Assembly (NCBI GenBank): GCA_030637025.1
Contig: DAOVVV010000048.1
Location: 1 to 14,673 of the forward strand
Reading direction: 5' to 3'
DNA from: JAGLHV01 sp023143305 [NCBI: Clostridia bacterium]
Lineage (GTDB): Bacteria > CBDUZB01 > JAGLHV01
DNA: 14,673 nucleotides
This document shows, piece after piece, positions 6,131-14,048 of the stretch (positions are counted from its first letter, which is position 1; every line of letters begins with the position of its first letter). The notes under the pieces are model-generated. The model had not been told where the DNA came from, searched no databases, and saw only the letters and a program-made list of their open reading frames with translations. The translations under genes and the position numbers were made by a program.

Positions 6131-7639
6131 TTATTTTTTTCTATTTATCTCTTTTAAAAGTTTACCAGCCGACTTTTTATCTAATTCTTTTAATATTTCA
6201 TATTCCCCTGTTGCTTCTTCCTTTTTATTCAATTTCAAATAGACTAAACCTAAAACAAAATGAACATCTGCATTGTCTGATTTAATTTTTATTGCTTCTC
6301 TACAAATTTCTAAGGATTGCTCATACAATCCTTTTTTATAATAAGCTAAACTTAAATTATAATGGGCATCGATATTATCCGGTTTAATCTCAATTATTTC
6401 TCTGAATTTTTCCATTGCTTTATCGTATAAACTTCTTTTCATATAAATTAACCCTACATAATAATAGCTTTCTGTAAAATCAGGGTCAATTCTTATCACC
6501 TTTTCAAAAGCTTCAATTGCTTTATCGTATAATTTCTGCTTATAATAAATCAATCCCAGCTTATACTGAGCCTCTGCAAAATAAAAATTACAGCCAATTG
6601 CTCTTTCGTATTCTCTTATTGCCTGCCCATAAGCACCTTGTTCATCGTAAATCATTCCCCTATAATAATATGTTTTTTCGTTATTAGAATCCATTTCAAG
6701 CGATTTTTCAAATTCCCCCCTTGCCTTATCATACAACCCTTTCTGATAATAAACTACTCCAAGATTATAATGGACCCGTTCATCATCCGGTTTGAGCACA
6801 AGTACTTCTTTATATGCAGCTATCGACTGATCATATTGTCCTTGCTTTTCATAACTAATTCCCAACTTATAGTAAGCTTCGGCAAAATCAGGTTTAAGTC
6901 TTATTGCCTCAGCATATTCTTTTATTGCCTGGTCATACAATCCTTTTTTTGCATAACTTTCTCCTAAATTATAATGGAGATTTTCATCTTCAGGATTAAA
7001 TTTGATTTTATGTTTATATTTCTCTATGGTTTCATTGTAAATTCCTTCGTTTTCGTCAACTTTTTTAAAGGTATAAGGAGAATTTGCATAATCAGAATTA
7101 ATGCTCACCGCTATATCAAATTCTTCTATTGCTTTATCTTTAAATCCCCCCAGAGCATAAATAGATCCCAAGGCATAATGAGCCGGGGCATAATCATATT
7201 GACATTTTATTGCTTTCTCAAATTCCTTTCCTGCCTTCCAATAAAGCTCTTTCTGTTTATAAATTATTCCCAGATTATAATAAGATCCTGTAAAATCAGG
7301 GTTATTTTTTATTACTTCCTTGAAACTTTCTATTGCCTTATCAATCAAACCTTTCTGTTGATAAACTTCCCCCAAACTAAAATGAGCTTTCCAATAATTA
7401 GAATCAATCTTTATTGTCTTTTCAAATTCATCCCTTGCTTTATCATATAATTTCTTTTTATAATAAACTACCCCAAGATTATAGTGGGCATTTACTGAAT
7501 CAGGGGTCCTTTTTATCTCTTTTTCCAGCTTACTTATCGCTTTGTTCTGTAAACTCTCCTCCGACTTCGAACATCCGCATAAAAAAATACTCCCCACTAA
7601 AATTAAAACTACTTTCACCATATAATTTTTTCTTTCCAT
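6131..7639 (-). CDS. TPR-repeat lipoprotein (13 repeats), copy 2 of tandem pair
   Basis: The 502-residue protein starts with a lipoprotein signal ending FLCGC (lipidated C23), preceded by MERKNYMVKVVLILVGSI; ATG 7621 (MVKVV...) is an alternative start, and neither has an ideal Shine-Dalgarno. From about residue 48 there are thirteen consecutive 34-residue TPRs (pattern AHYNLGVVYYKKGLYDKAI). The fifth (about 184-217, SPYTFKKVDENEGIYNETIE) has lost the LG core. A terminal cap EYEILKELDKKSAGKLL is shared with its paralogues. It is collinear, repeat for repeat, with the gene upstream. TPR arrays bind proteins or peptides; the partner is unknown. It is probably attached to a membrane facing the periplasm and co-transcribed from the promoter at 9411-9439. 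Confidence 0.9.
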   Translation of the reverse strand: MERKNYMVKVVLILVGSIFLCGCSKSEESLQNKAISKLEKEIKRTPDSVNAHYNLGVVYYKKKLYDKARDEFEKTIKIDSNYWKAHFSLGEVYQQKGLIDKAIESFKEVIKNNPDFTGSYYNLGIIYKQKELYWKAGKEFEKAIKCQYDYAPAHYALGSIYALGGFKDKAIEEFDIAVSINSDYANSPYTFKKVDENEGIYNETIEKYKHKIKFNPEDENLHYNLGESYAKKGLYDQAIKEYAEAIRLKPDFAEAYYKLGISYEKQGQYDQSIAAYKEVLVLKPDDERVHYNLGVVYYQKGLYDKARGEFEKSLEMDSNNEKTYYYRGMIYDEQGAYGQAIREYERAIGCNFYFAEAQYKLGLIYYKQKLYDKAIEAFEKVIRIDPDFTESYYYVGLIYMKRSLYDKAMEKFREIIEIKPDNIDAHYNLSLAYYKKGLYEQSLEICREAIKIKSDNADVHFVLGLVYLKLNKKEEATGEYEILKELDKKSAGKLLKEINRKK

Positions 7640-7648
7640 TTGAACAGT

Positions 7649-7741
7649 TTATCCCTTCTTGCTCTCTTCATTTATCAATGGTATTATTAAACTTTTTGCT
7701 GCCTTTATTGTTTCATTAAGCCAAATAAATTTAAAAAACAC
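7649..7741 (-). other. Short open frame between the tandem TPR genes
   Basis: A GTG at 7741 opens 30 codons (VFFKFIWLNETIKAAKSLII then PLINEESKKG) to TAA at 7651-7649, filling most of the 121-base gap. The peptide looks amphipathic and protein-like but has no ribosome-binding site. It may be a remnant, a leader peptide or chance. Confidence 0.15.
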
Positions 7742-7760
7742 TTTTATACGATATCAGCAA

Positions 7761-9305
7761 CTACTCTCCATGCATTTTTTTTTGTTTTTTCTTATCAATT
7801 TCATTTAAAAGTTTAAGAGCTACTATTTCATCTAACTCTTTCAGTATTTCATATTCTTTAAGTGCTTCTTCCTCTTTATCCATTTCTAAATACACTAATC
7901 CAAGAATAAAATGGGTATCTGCACTATCATATTCAATTTCCACTGCTTTATTGCATTCTTCTATTGCTTGCTTATATAATTTTTTCTTATAATAAATCAA
8001 TCCAAGATTATACCGAGCTTTCATATAATCTGATTTCAAAGCTAATGTCTCCTCATATTTTTTTATTGCCAGGCCATACAAGTCCTGTTCATAATAAGCT
8101 ACCCCAAGATTATAATGGGCATCTACATTATTCGGTTTAAGCTTGATTGTTTCTTTGAATTTTTTTATTGCTTCAAGATATAACTTCTTTTTATTATAAA
8201 CCACTCCGAGATTATAATGAGCTTCTGTAAAAAAACGATTAATTTTTAAGGCTCTCTTATATACTTCTTCGGCTTTATCTAACAAACCCTTATTAACATA
8301 AATTACCCCCAAATTACAATAAAACTTTTCATTTTCAGTATCAAGCTTAATTGCTTCCAAAAATTCTTCTATTGCTAAATCATATAACTCCTGTTCATTA
8401 TAAACTACTCCCAGACTATAATGAACAATCGGATCCTTTGGTTTAAGCATAAGTGCTTCCTTATATTCCCATACTGCTTCTTCAAATTGCTTCATTTTTT
8501 CATAAACAACACCAAGATTATAATGAGCATCCGCAAAATCAGGGTCAATGACTATCGCTTCTATATATTCTCCCACCGCCTGGTCATATAGACCTCTCTC
8601 TACATAAGCCCCACCTAAATCAAAATGAAGATTTAGATTCCCAGGGTCAATCCGGATTCTTTCTTTATAATTTTCTATTTCTTCATCAAATAAAACAGTT
8701 TTGTCATCAATCATCTTGCTTGTCGGATAAGGTTGATTAGCATAACTGGAATCAATCTTCACTGCATCATTAAACTCTTCCATTGCTCTTTCTCTAGAAC
8801 CTTTTTGATTATAAATCCAACCTAACTCATAATGTGGCCCTGCATAATCATATTTATTCATTATTGCCTGTTTAAATTGTTGCATTGCCTTCCAATAAAG
8901 TCCTTTTTTTTTATAAATCATCCCTAACTTATAATAAGCTTCTTCACATTCAGGATCATTTTTTATTGATTTTTTAAACATTTCCACTGCTTTATCATTT
9001 ATGTTTTTTTGATCATAAATATCCCCAAGGCAATAATAAGTTTTTGCATGTTGGGGATTAATATTTAACACTTTTTCAAATTCTTTTATTGCCAGGTCAT
9101 TTAAGCCTTTTTTTATATAAATACATCCCAAGGCATAGTGTGCATCTACAGACTCGGGGTTTACCCTTATTTCTTTTTTTAATTTTTTTATATTTTTATT
9201 TTGTAAACTCTCTTCCGATCTTGAACAACCCCACAAAAAATTGATACTTAGTAAAACACATATTATTTTACAGATGTGTCTTTTCCCCTTTTTTTTAAAA
9301 TACAT
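7761..9305 (-). CDS. TPR-repeat lipoprotein (13 repeats), copy 1 of tandem pair
   Basis: The 514-residue protein has a lipoprotein signal ending INFLWGC (lipidated C27). The mature end SRSEESLQNK is almost the same as its neighbour's SKSEESLQNK. Thirteen TPRs follow, the fifth again degenerate (QPYPTSKMIDDKTVLFDEEI), and the cap EYEILKELDEIVALKLLNEI closes the array before a Lys-rich tail. AGGAGG (9316-9311) five bases before the ATG fixes the start, and a promoter lies about 105 bases upstream. It is the first gene of a two-gene unit with the TPR gene at 6131-7639. The function is unknown; an envelope scaffold is inferred. Confidence 0.9.
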   Translation of the reverse strand: MYFKKKGKRHICKIICVLLSINFLWGCSRSEESLQNKNIKKLKKEIRVNPESVDAHYALGCIYIKKGLNDLAIKEFEKVLNINPQHAKTYYCLGDIYDQKNINDKAVEMFKKSIKNDPECEEAYYKLGMIYKKKGLYWKAMQQFKQAIMNKYDYAGPHYELGWIYNQKGSRERAMEEFNDAVKIDSSYANQPYPTSKMIDDKTVLFDEEIENYKERIRIDPGNLNLHFDLGGAYVERGLYDQAVGEYIEAIVIDPDFADAHYNLGVVYEKMKQFEEAVWEYKEALMLKPKDPIVHYSLGVVYNEQELYDLAIEEFLEAIKLDTENEKFYCNLGVIYVNKGLLDKAEEVYKRALKINRFFTEAHYNLGVVYNKKKLYLEAIKKFKETIKLKPNNVDAHYNLGVAYYEQDLYGLAIKKYEETLALKSDYMKARYNLGLIYYKKKLYKQAIEECNKAVEIEYDSADTHFILGLVYLEMDKEEEALKEYEILKELDEIVALKLLNEIDKKKQKKMHGE

Positions 9306-9650
9306 CTGTCCCTCCTCTACTCATTTCCAAAAATAATTAAACATTTCTAAAATATTTCTACTTTCATTAATTCTGATTTTAACGTTTTTTACTTAAAACA
9401 ACATATTTGCATTTTATACCATTATATCAAATTTGTCAAATATAAAACACCGGCTGCTGATCCCCAAATTCCTCTGAATTTCAGGCAAAACCCAGATTGA
9501 AATTAGTCTTACTTGTTATGTCTGATTATGTCGGAAGATTCATACGAAAGAAAATACTCCCAAAAAATTCCCAACTATTTATTTCCTTCAATATAGAATT
9601 TAGAATCAAGCTTTTCGGAAAAATTTAAAATGTATTTTTCCTGTTTAATT
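9306..9650. other. Intergenic stretch between patatin and TPR genes
   Basis: Contents: the TPR promoter (9411-9439), a roughly 100-base leader, and about 200 bases with no gene on either strand. A small AT-rich inverted repeat GGAAAAAT...ATTTTTCC (9617-9624 and 9634-9641) lies just past the patatin stop and could help end that transcript, but it has no strong U-tract. Confidence 0.4.
9411..9439 (-). promoter_or_regulatory. Promoter of the tandem TPR lipoprotein genes
   Basis: On the minus strand TTGACA (9439-9434), 17 bases, then TAAAAT (9416-9411). Flanking bases (TTGACAAAT and TATAAAAT) match those of the abiE promoter. Confidence 0.75.
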
Positions 9651-10553
9651 TCAAGGAATAATGTTTTGCGCCATTTCCCTCCCATAATTAATAGCTTCCT
9701 TTATTTTTACAGGATTAAATTCCAAGGTATCAATAACCTGCTTTTGAGGCATAATACTGATTACTTCAACCTCTCGATATTTATTAAAAGAAATATTCAT
9801 ATCCTTACATAAATCATCTTCCCCTTCCATTTTATTCATAATTCTCTTCCATAAGCGAACGCTGTCATTAACTTTTCTGGAAACTTTAAGGTCATTTTCG
9901 TATATCTCCGCAAGAATAATTTCCAGGCTTCTTATTCCAATATAAATTAAATTTTTATAATGCTTAGGATTATAAGACATTTCTCCAGGCGAAGCTAACA
10001 CCACAATAATTTTTTCCGCACCTAACTTTATGGCCGTAGAAAGTGGGGTAATATCCCTTATTGAACCATCAACAATTTGTTCATTATTCATAAAAGGGGG
10101 TTGAAAAGCTACAGGAATAGATGTGCTGGCTAAAATCCATTCTTTTAAATCTTTATTATTCTGGTCAATGGAAATATATTTTGTAGTCTGCAGAGATACA
10201 CTTCCTATCCTTAATTCTTTACCTCTTTTTCTGATTTTATCAGGATTTACATATTTATCTATTTTTTTCCGGAGAGGTTTATTACTGTACATACTTTGAC
10301 TACCCAACAATCCTCCTAAAATTCCCAGAAATTTCTTTCTATAAATATCCCGGTTGGATTTTATGCCTTCCCACAACTCTAATAATTTCGGAAAATCACC
10401 CTGGGCTACCATAGAAGCATTCAAACTTCCTACCGATACCCCACAAACAATATCAAAATCCATCTTTTTCTCATTAAGCAAATAATCAAGAACACCTACT
10501 TGAAAAGAGCCTTTTGCTCCTCCACCACTTAAAACTAAAGCTGTTTTTCCCAT
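9651..10553 (-). CDS. Patatin-like phospholipase
   Basis: The 300-residue protein opens directly with the patatin core: ALVLSGGGAKGSFQVGVLDY (5-24) contains the GGGxKG oxyanion hole, and VCGVSVGSLNAS (36-47) contains the GxSxG nucleophile elbow with Ser40. The catalytic aspartate is in VDGSIRD (161-167), Asp162, where many relatives have DGG or DGA. Patatin enzymes hydrolyse acyl esters of phospholipids or other lipids. There is no signal peptide or barrel domain, so it is probably cytoplasmic, like the RssA/YchK-type proteins. The start is supported by GGAAGG about nine bases upstream. It is transcribed divergently from the glycosyltransferase gene. Both dyad residues are present, so activity is expected; the substrate is unknown. 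Confidence 0.93.
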   Translation of the reverse strand: MGKTALVLSGGGAKGSFQVGVLDYLLNEKKMDFDIVCGVSVGSLNASMVAQGDFPKLLELWEGIKSNRDIYRKKFLGILGGLLGSQSMYSNKPLRKKIDKYVNPDKIRKRGKELRIGSVSLQTTKYISIDQNNKDLKEWILASTSIPVAFQPPFMNNEQIVDGSIRDITPLSTAIKLGAEKIIVVLASPGEMSYNPKHYKNLIYIGIRSLEIILAEIYENDLKVSRKVNDSVRLWKRIMNKMEGEDDLCKDMNISFNKYREVEVISIMPQKQVIDTLEFNPVKIKEAINYGREMAQNIIP

Positions 10554-10672
10554 TTTAATTTGCCTTCCTTTCCTAATATAATATTAGACTTCTGCAAAAT
10601 AGATTTTTTATTTCTGTTGCTTTCCCGAGAAGCTTGTCCTCTAATTTTTTTCTGGCTTTTAAAGTCTTAAAA

Positions 10673-10701
10673 ATTATACTATAATTAACTATTCCTTTCA
10701 A
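10673..10701 (-). promoter_or_regulatory. Promoter of the patatin gene
   Basis: On the minus strand TTGAAA (10701-10696), 17 bases, then a consensus TATAAT (10678-10673), about 120 bases before the ATG. Confidence 0.65.
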
Positions 10702-10745
10702 GAATTTAATTGTTCAGACTTAAAAGAAACAGAACAATAAATTTG

Positions 10746-10773
10746 TTGACAATAAAAACAAAAAGAATACAAT
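10746..10773 (+). promoter_or_regulatory. Promoter of the glycosyltransferase/radical SAM pair
   Basis: On the plus strand TTGACA (10746-10751), 16 bases, then TACAAT (10768-10773), 37 bases before the ATG at 10811. Confidence 0.65.
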
Positions 10774-10810
10774 AGAAAATAAATCTATTTTTAAATTTAC
10801 AGGATAAAAA

Positions 10811-11653
10811 ATGAAACCCTTTATATCGGTAATCATACCCACTTACAACCGGCAGGAATTCTTAAAAATTGCCCTTCAGTCAGTATTAAACCAGACTTTA
10901 CAAGATTTTGAACTTTTAATTATTGATGATGGTTCAACAGACAACACCCGGGAGATGGTTAAATCTTTTAATAATCAAAAAATTAAATATTTTTACCAAA
11001 AAAATCAGGGGGTTTCTTCAGCAAGAAACAGGGGAATAAAATTAGCACAAGCCCCTTTTATTTCTTTCCTTGATTCAGATGATACATGGAAAAAAGAAAA
11101 ATTAGCCATTCAATATAAAACAATGACGGAAAACCATCAATATCTTTTATCACACACCGAAGAATTATGGTATAAAAATGCTAAAATATTAAATCCCAGG
11201 AAAATTCATAAAAAACAGCAGGGTAATGTTTTCCCACAATCATTAAAACTTTGTGCTATTAGCCCCTCGACTGTAATGATAAAAAAAGATTTATTTGACT
11301 TTATCGGCCTTTTTGATCAAAATCTTCTGGTTTGTGAAGATTATGACCTCTGGCTCAGGTTTACTGCTATTTTTCCGGTATTGTTAATCCCCCAAATATT
11401 AACTATTAAACAAGGCGGCCATTTCAGTCAACTTTCGCAAAAATTTCCCTGTATGGATAAATTCAGAATTTATTCTCTGGAAAAATTGTTAAATAATCCC
11501 GGAATAACCCTGAAAAATGAAAAATTAAAAATAACTATTAAAGAACTGCAGCGCAAATGCATTATTTACGGAAAAGGATGCCTGAAGCATAATAAAAAAG
11601 AAGAAGGAGAACACTACCTTGCCCTGGCAAAAAAATACAATTACCCAAAATAA
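10811..11653 (+). CDS. Family 2 (GT-A) glycosyltransferase
   Basis: The 280-residue protein has the GT2 nucleotide-sugar fold: ISVIIPTYNRQEFLKIALQS (5-24), LLIIDDGSTDNT (35-46), GVSSARNRGIKLAQ (67-80), the metal-binding DSD in FLDSDDTW (86-93), and the acceptor-side CEDYDLWLR (175-183) with the ED catalytic-base pattern. It lacks membrane helices and should act in the cytoplasm on a surface polysaccharide, glycolipid or similar acceptor; the sugar cannot be told. AGGA (10801-10804) precedes the ATG by six bases. Its 3' end overlaps the next gene by 35 bases. It lies outside any recognisable polysaccharide cluster in this window. Confidence 0.93.
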   Translation: MKPFISVIIPTYNRQEFLKIALQSVLNQTLQDFELLIIDDGSTDNTREMVKSFNNQKIKYFYQKNQGVSSARNRGIKLAQAPFISFLDSDDTWKKEKLAIQYKTMTENHQYLLSHTEELWYKNAKILNPRKIHKKQQGNVFPQSLKLCAISPSTVMIKKDLFDFIGLFDQNLLVCEDYDLWLRFTAIFPVLLIPQILTIKQGGHFSQLSQKFPCMDKFRIYSLEKLLNNPGITLKNEKLKITIKELQRKCIIYGKGCLKHNKKEEGEHYLALAKKYNYPK

Positions 11654-13013
11654 CACAATCAAAAAAGAAATTGAGAAACTGATTAAAGAAAAACTTCCCA
11701 TCCCTTTGGGTTTAAACAAACAAAACGAAATTATAAGGTTAATCTTTGAAATTTTAAAAAAAAACAACCTCACCATCCCACAATTTTTAAATATTAGCGC
11801 AATAAAATCGTATTTATTTAAACAAAAAGCCGGATTTACAACCTTTAAAAAAATTCTTTTACAACTGCGATATCCTAAAACAATTAAAAATGAACCTATT
11901 AAAAATTATGAAATATTTCTGCCTCCGTTAAAACCCCAAAAAACAGATAAAAAATATGTTTATTCCGGAAAATTTAGGCCAAAATCTATTTATATCGAAA
12001 AAGAATGTTTAAATTATCCTCTTACCCAGGAAATCTTAAAAAAATTTCCGCAAATCAAACCCGAAATTATTACTAAAGTAAAAGATTTTCAACACCAAAA
12101 CAAAAAAAGCAGTACTTCACTAAAAAAAGATGAACTTTTTCTTATAAAAGAAAATTATGATATATTAAAACCCTGCCCCTGTACAAAAAAAGTCGTATCC
12201 TGTGGATATTACATTTTCAATTTAGGTTTTGGCTGTCCCTACGACTGCACTTACTGTTATCTCCAGCATTATACAAACTTTCCCGGAATACTCATACCGG
12301 TAAACATAGAAGGGATTTTGGGAAACCTGCAATTATTATTAAATCATACCAAAATAGCCCAAAAAAGAATCGGGACCGGCGAATTTACCGATTCACTTGC
12401 CCTGGATGATATTACCGGATATTCAAAACTACTGATTCCTTTTTTCAACCAAACAGAATATATTCTGGAATTCAAAACAAAAAGCACCAATATTGCTAAT
12501 ATTTTGAACTTTAAGCCTACGCCACATATTGTAATCTCCTGGTCTATAAATCCTCAAAAGATAATAGATTCCGAAGAACATTTTACTCCTTCACTGGAAG
12601 AAAGGCTCAAATCTGCAAAAAAATTGACTGAAGCAGGATTTAGAGTTGGTTTTCATTTTGACCCGGTAATTTACTATGAAACATGGGAAAAGGACTATCA
12701 GGATGTTATTGAAAAGATGTATCGTTATGCAGAAAAAAATATTGCATGGATAAGCATAGGCAGTTTAAGATTTCATCGAACACTTAAACCGGTAATTGAA
12801 AACAGATTCATAAACAGTAAGATTCTTAATGGTGAATTACTCATCCATCCCGGGGACAAAAAGATGCGTTATCCTGATTTTATGCGTAAAGAAATTTACT
12901 CAAAAATGTTACACTGGATAAGAAAATACGACAAAAACACTGCGGTATACCTGTGTATGGAATATCTTTATATCTGGAAAGATATCCACTTAAAATTACC
13001 TTATTTTTCGTAG
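11619..13013 (+). CDS. SPL-family radical SAM protein with N-terminal extension
   Basis: The start is a TTG at 11619, nine bases after AAGGAG (11604-11609) and inside the end of the glycosyltransferase gene, so coupled translation is likely. The 464 residues comprise an uncharacterised helical N-terminal part (about 1-100) and a spore-photoproduct-lyase-like radical SAM domain. The 4Fe-4S motif is GFGCPYDCTYCYLQHY (203-218), C206-x3-C210-x2-C213, spaced as in spore photoproduct lyase. Further landmarks are GTGEFTDSLALD (252-263), HIVISWSINP (303-312) and AGFRVGFHFDPV (339-350). SPL proteins split the thymine spore photoproduct, but many relatives occur in non-sporulating bacteria with unproven roles, so I call the family only. 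Where I recall the hydrogen-donor cysteine of Bacillus SPL, this protein appears to have E255. Confidence 0.88.
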   Translation: MPWQKNTITQNNTIKKEIEKLIKEKLPIPLGLNKQNEIIRLIFEILKKNNLTIPQFLNISAIKSYLFKQKAGFTTFKKILLQLRYPKTIKNEPIKNYEIFLPPLKPQKTDKKYVYSGKFRPKSIYIEKECLNYPLTQEILKKFPQIKPEIITKVKDFQHQNKKSSTSLKKDELFLIKENYDILKPCPCTKKVVSCGYYIFNLGFGCPYDCTYCYLQHYTNFPGILIPVNIEGILGNLQLLLNHTKIAQKRIGTGEFTDSLALDDITGYSKLLIPFFNQTEYILEFKTKSTNIANILNFKPTPHIVISWSINPQKIIDSEEHFTPSLEERLKSAKKLTEAGFRVGFHFDPVIYYETWEKDYQDVIEKMYRYAEKNIAWISIGSLRFHRTLKPVIENRFINSKILNGELLIHPGDKKMRYPDFMRKEIYSKMLHWIRKYDKNTAVYLCMEYLYIWKDIHLKLPYFS

Positions 13014-13025
13014 AATTTTTATTAG

Positions 13026-13063
13026 AAAAAAATAAGCAGGATATTCAAATTACTTGTTTTTTT
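13026..13063. terminator. Possible bidirectional terminator between convergent genes
   Basis: AAAAAAATAAG (13026-13036) and CTTGTTTTTTT (13053-13063) can pair with one G-U, leaving a 16-base loop and a U-tract on each strand. It lies between the ends of the radical SAM gene and the fourth TPR gene. The stem is very AT-rich, so it is weak. Confidence 0.3.
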
Positions 13064-13859
13064 ATTTATTAATACCATTAAAAAGTTTTTTGGCTAACTC
13101 TTTGTTCTGATCCTTCAATATCTTATATTCATTAAGTGCTTCCCTTTGTCTACCTAATTGCAAATAAACCACCCCAAGATTATAATGTGCCTCCATATAA
13201 TTAGGATTTAAACTGGTTACAACTTTATATTCCCTTATCGCCTCCTCATACAAACCTTTCTTTAAATAAGCCAGGGCAAGATTATAATGTGCATCTATAT
13301 AATCAGGCTTTATGCTTATTAATACTTTATATTCAGCTATCGCCCCATCATAGAACCCTTTCTTTAAATAAGCCAAGCTAAGACTATAACGTGCATCTAT
13401 AAAATAAGGATCTATTCTGATCACTTCTTTATATTCCCTTATCTCCTCCTTCTCCAAACCTTTTTCCCCATAAATCAACCCAAGATTATAATGCACATCC
13501 GGATCATGAGGATTTATCCTTATCGCTGCTTTATATTCAGCTATCGTTTCATCATATAAACCCTTATCATAATAAATCAGTCCGAGGTTATAATGCGCTC
13601 GTGCATTATCTGGATTAATTCTCAACACTTCTTTATATTCCTCTATCGCCTTTTCAGATAATCCTCTTTCGTAATAAGTAAAACCAAGCTCATAGTGAGC
13701 CTCTGCATCATTGGGATTGTGCTTAATTACTTCTTTTAACTCTCCTACCATGTCATTATACAAATCATCTTCCGGATTTGAACAACTACATAAAAACCAC
13801 AGCGCAACTAAAACTATTGTCAAAACATGTTTTTTGCTGTTTGTTTTAAGAAAATTCAT
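13062..13859 (-). CDS. TPR-repeat lipoprotein (6 repeats)
   Basis: I place the start at ATG 13859, not at the upstream in-frame ATG 14006. AGGAG (13870-13866) sits six bases ahead of 13859, and MNFLKTNSKKHVLTIVLVAL followed by WFLCSC is a proper lipoprotein signal (lipidated C26). The upstream 49 codons are Lys/Arg-rich leader. The mature 240 or so residues are a short acidic start (SNPEDDLYNDMVGELKEVI), six 34-residue TPRs (such as AHYNLGLIYYDKGLYDETI), and the shared cap EYKILKDQNKELAKKLFNGI. It is a shorter paralogue of the other three TPR lipoproteins. A possible extended -10 (TGATATGTT, 13981-13973) is the only promoter hint. The function is unknown. Confidence 0.9.
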   Translation of the reverse strand: MNFLKTNSKKHVLTIVLVALWFLCSCSNPEDDLYNDMVGELKEVIKHNPNDAEAHYELGFTYYERGLSEKAIEEYKEVLRINPDNARAHYNLGLIYYDKGLYDETIAEYKAAIRINPHDPDVHYNLGLIYGEKGLEKEEIREYKEVIRIDPYFIDARYSLSLAYLKKGFYDGAIAEYKVLISIKPDYIDAHYNLALAYLKKGLYEEAIREYKVVTSLNPNYMEAHYNLGVVYLQLGRQREALNEYKILKDQNKELAKKLFNGINK

Positions 13860-14048
13860 TTTTTTCTCCTTTTTTAAGAGGACCACCCAATTTATTTTCT
13901 GCTTCGCTTTTTTTTCTCTTGTCCTGAAATAATGAACACTTTCTATATTTTTATCCTGCCTTCTCTTTTTTAAACATATCACAAAAATCAGAAAAAATAA
14001 AGACAAAATGTGTTTTAAATTTAGTATTTACCTTTTATTTAAATCCCC

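Noticed and set aside
6638-7719. Several plus-strand open frames of about 100-160 codons opposite the 13-repeat TPR gene
   Set aside because: They run antisense to a clear repeat protein, are rich in Phe, Ile, Cys and Ser as expected of a mirrored AT-rich gene, and show no domain.
6100-7776. Weak inverted similarity between GGAGAGTTACTGC (6109-6121) and the sequence near 7757-7770, flanking a TPR gene
   Set aside because: Short and imperfect, with no transposase or target duplication; probably chance.
9630-9812. Plus-strand 60-codon open frame
   Set aside because: Mostly antisense to the patatin gene, with no ribosome site or recognisable motif.
11525-11776. Minus-strand 83-codon open frame across the glycosyltransferase/radical SAM junction
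   Set aside because: Phe-rich antisense of A-rich coding DNA; both sense genes are well supported there.
13860-14006. Upstream in-frame extension of the fourth TPR lipoprotein (ATG at 14006)
   Set aside because: It would bury the lipoprotein signal behind 49 Lys/Arg-rich residues, while the ATG at 13859 has a good Shine-Dalgarno.
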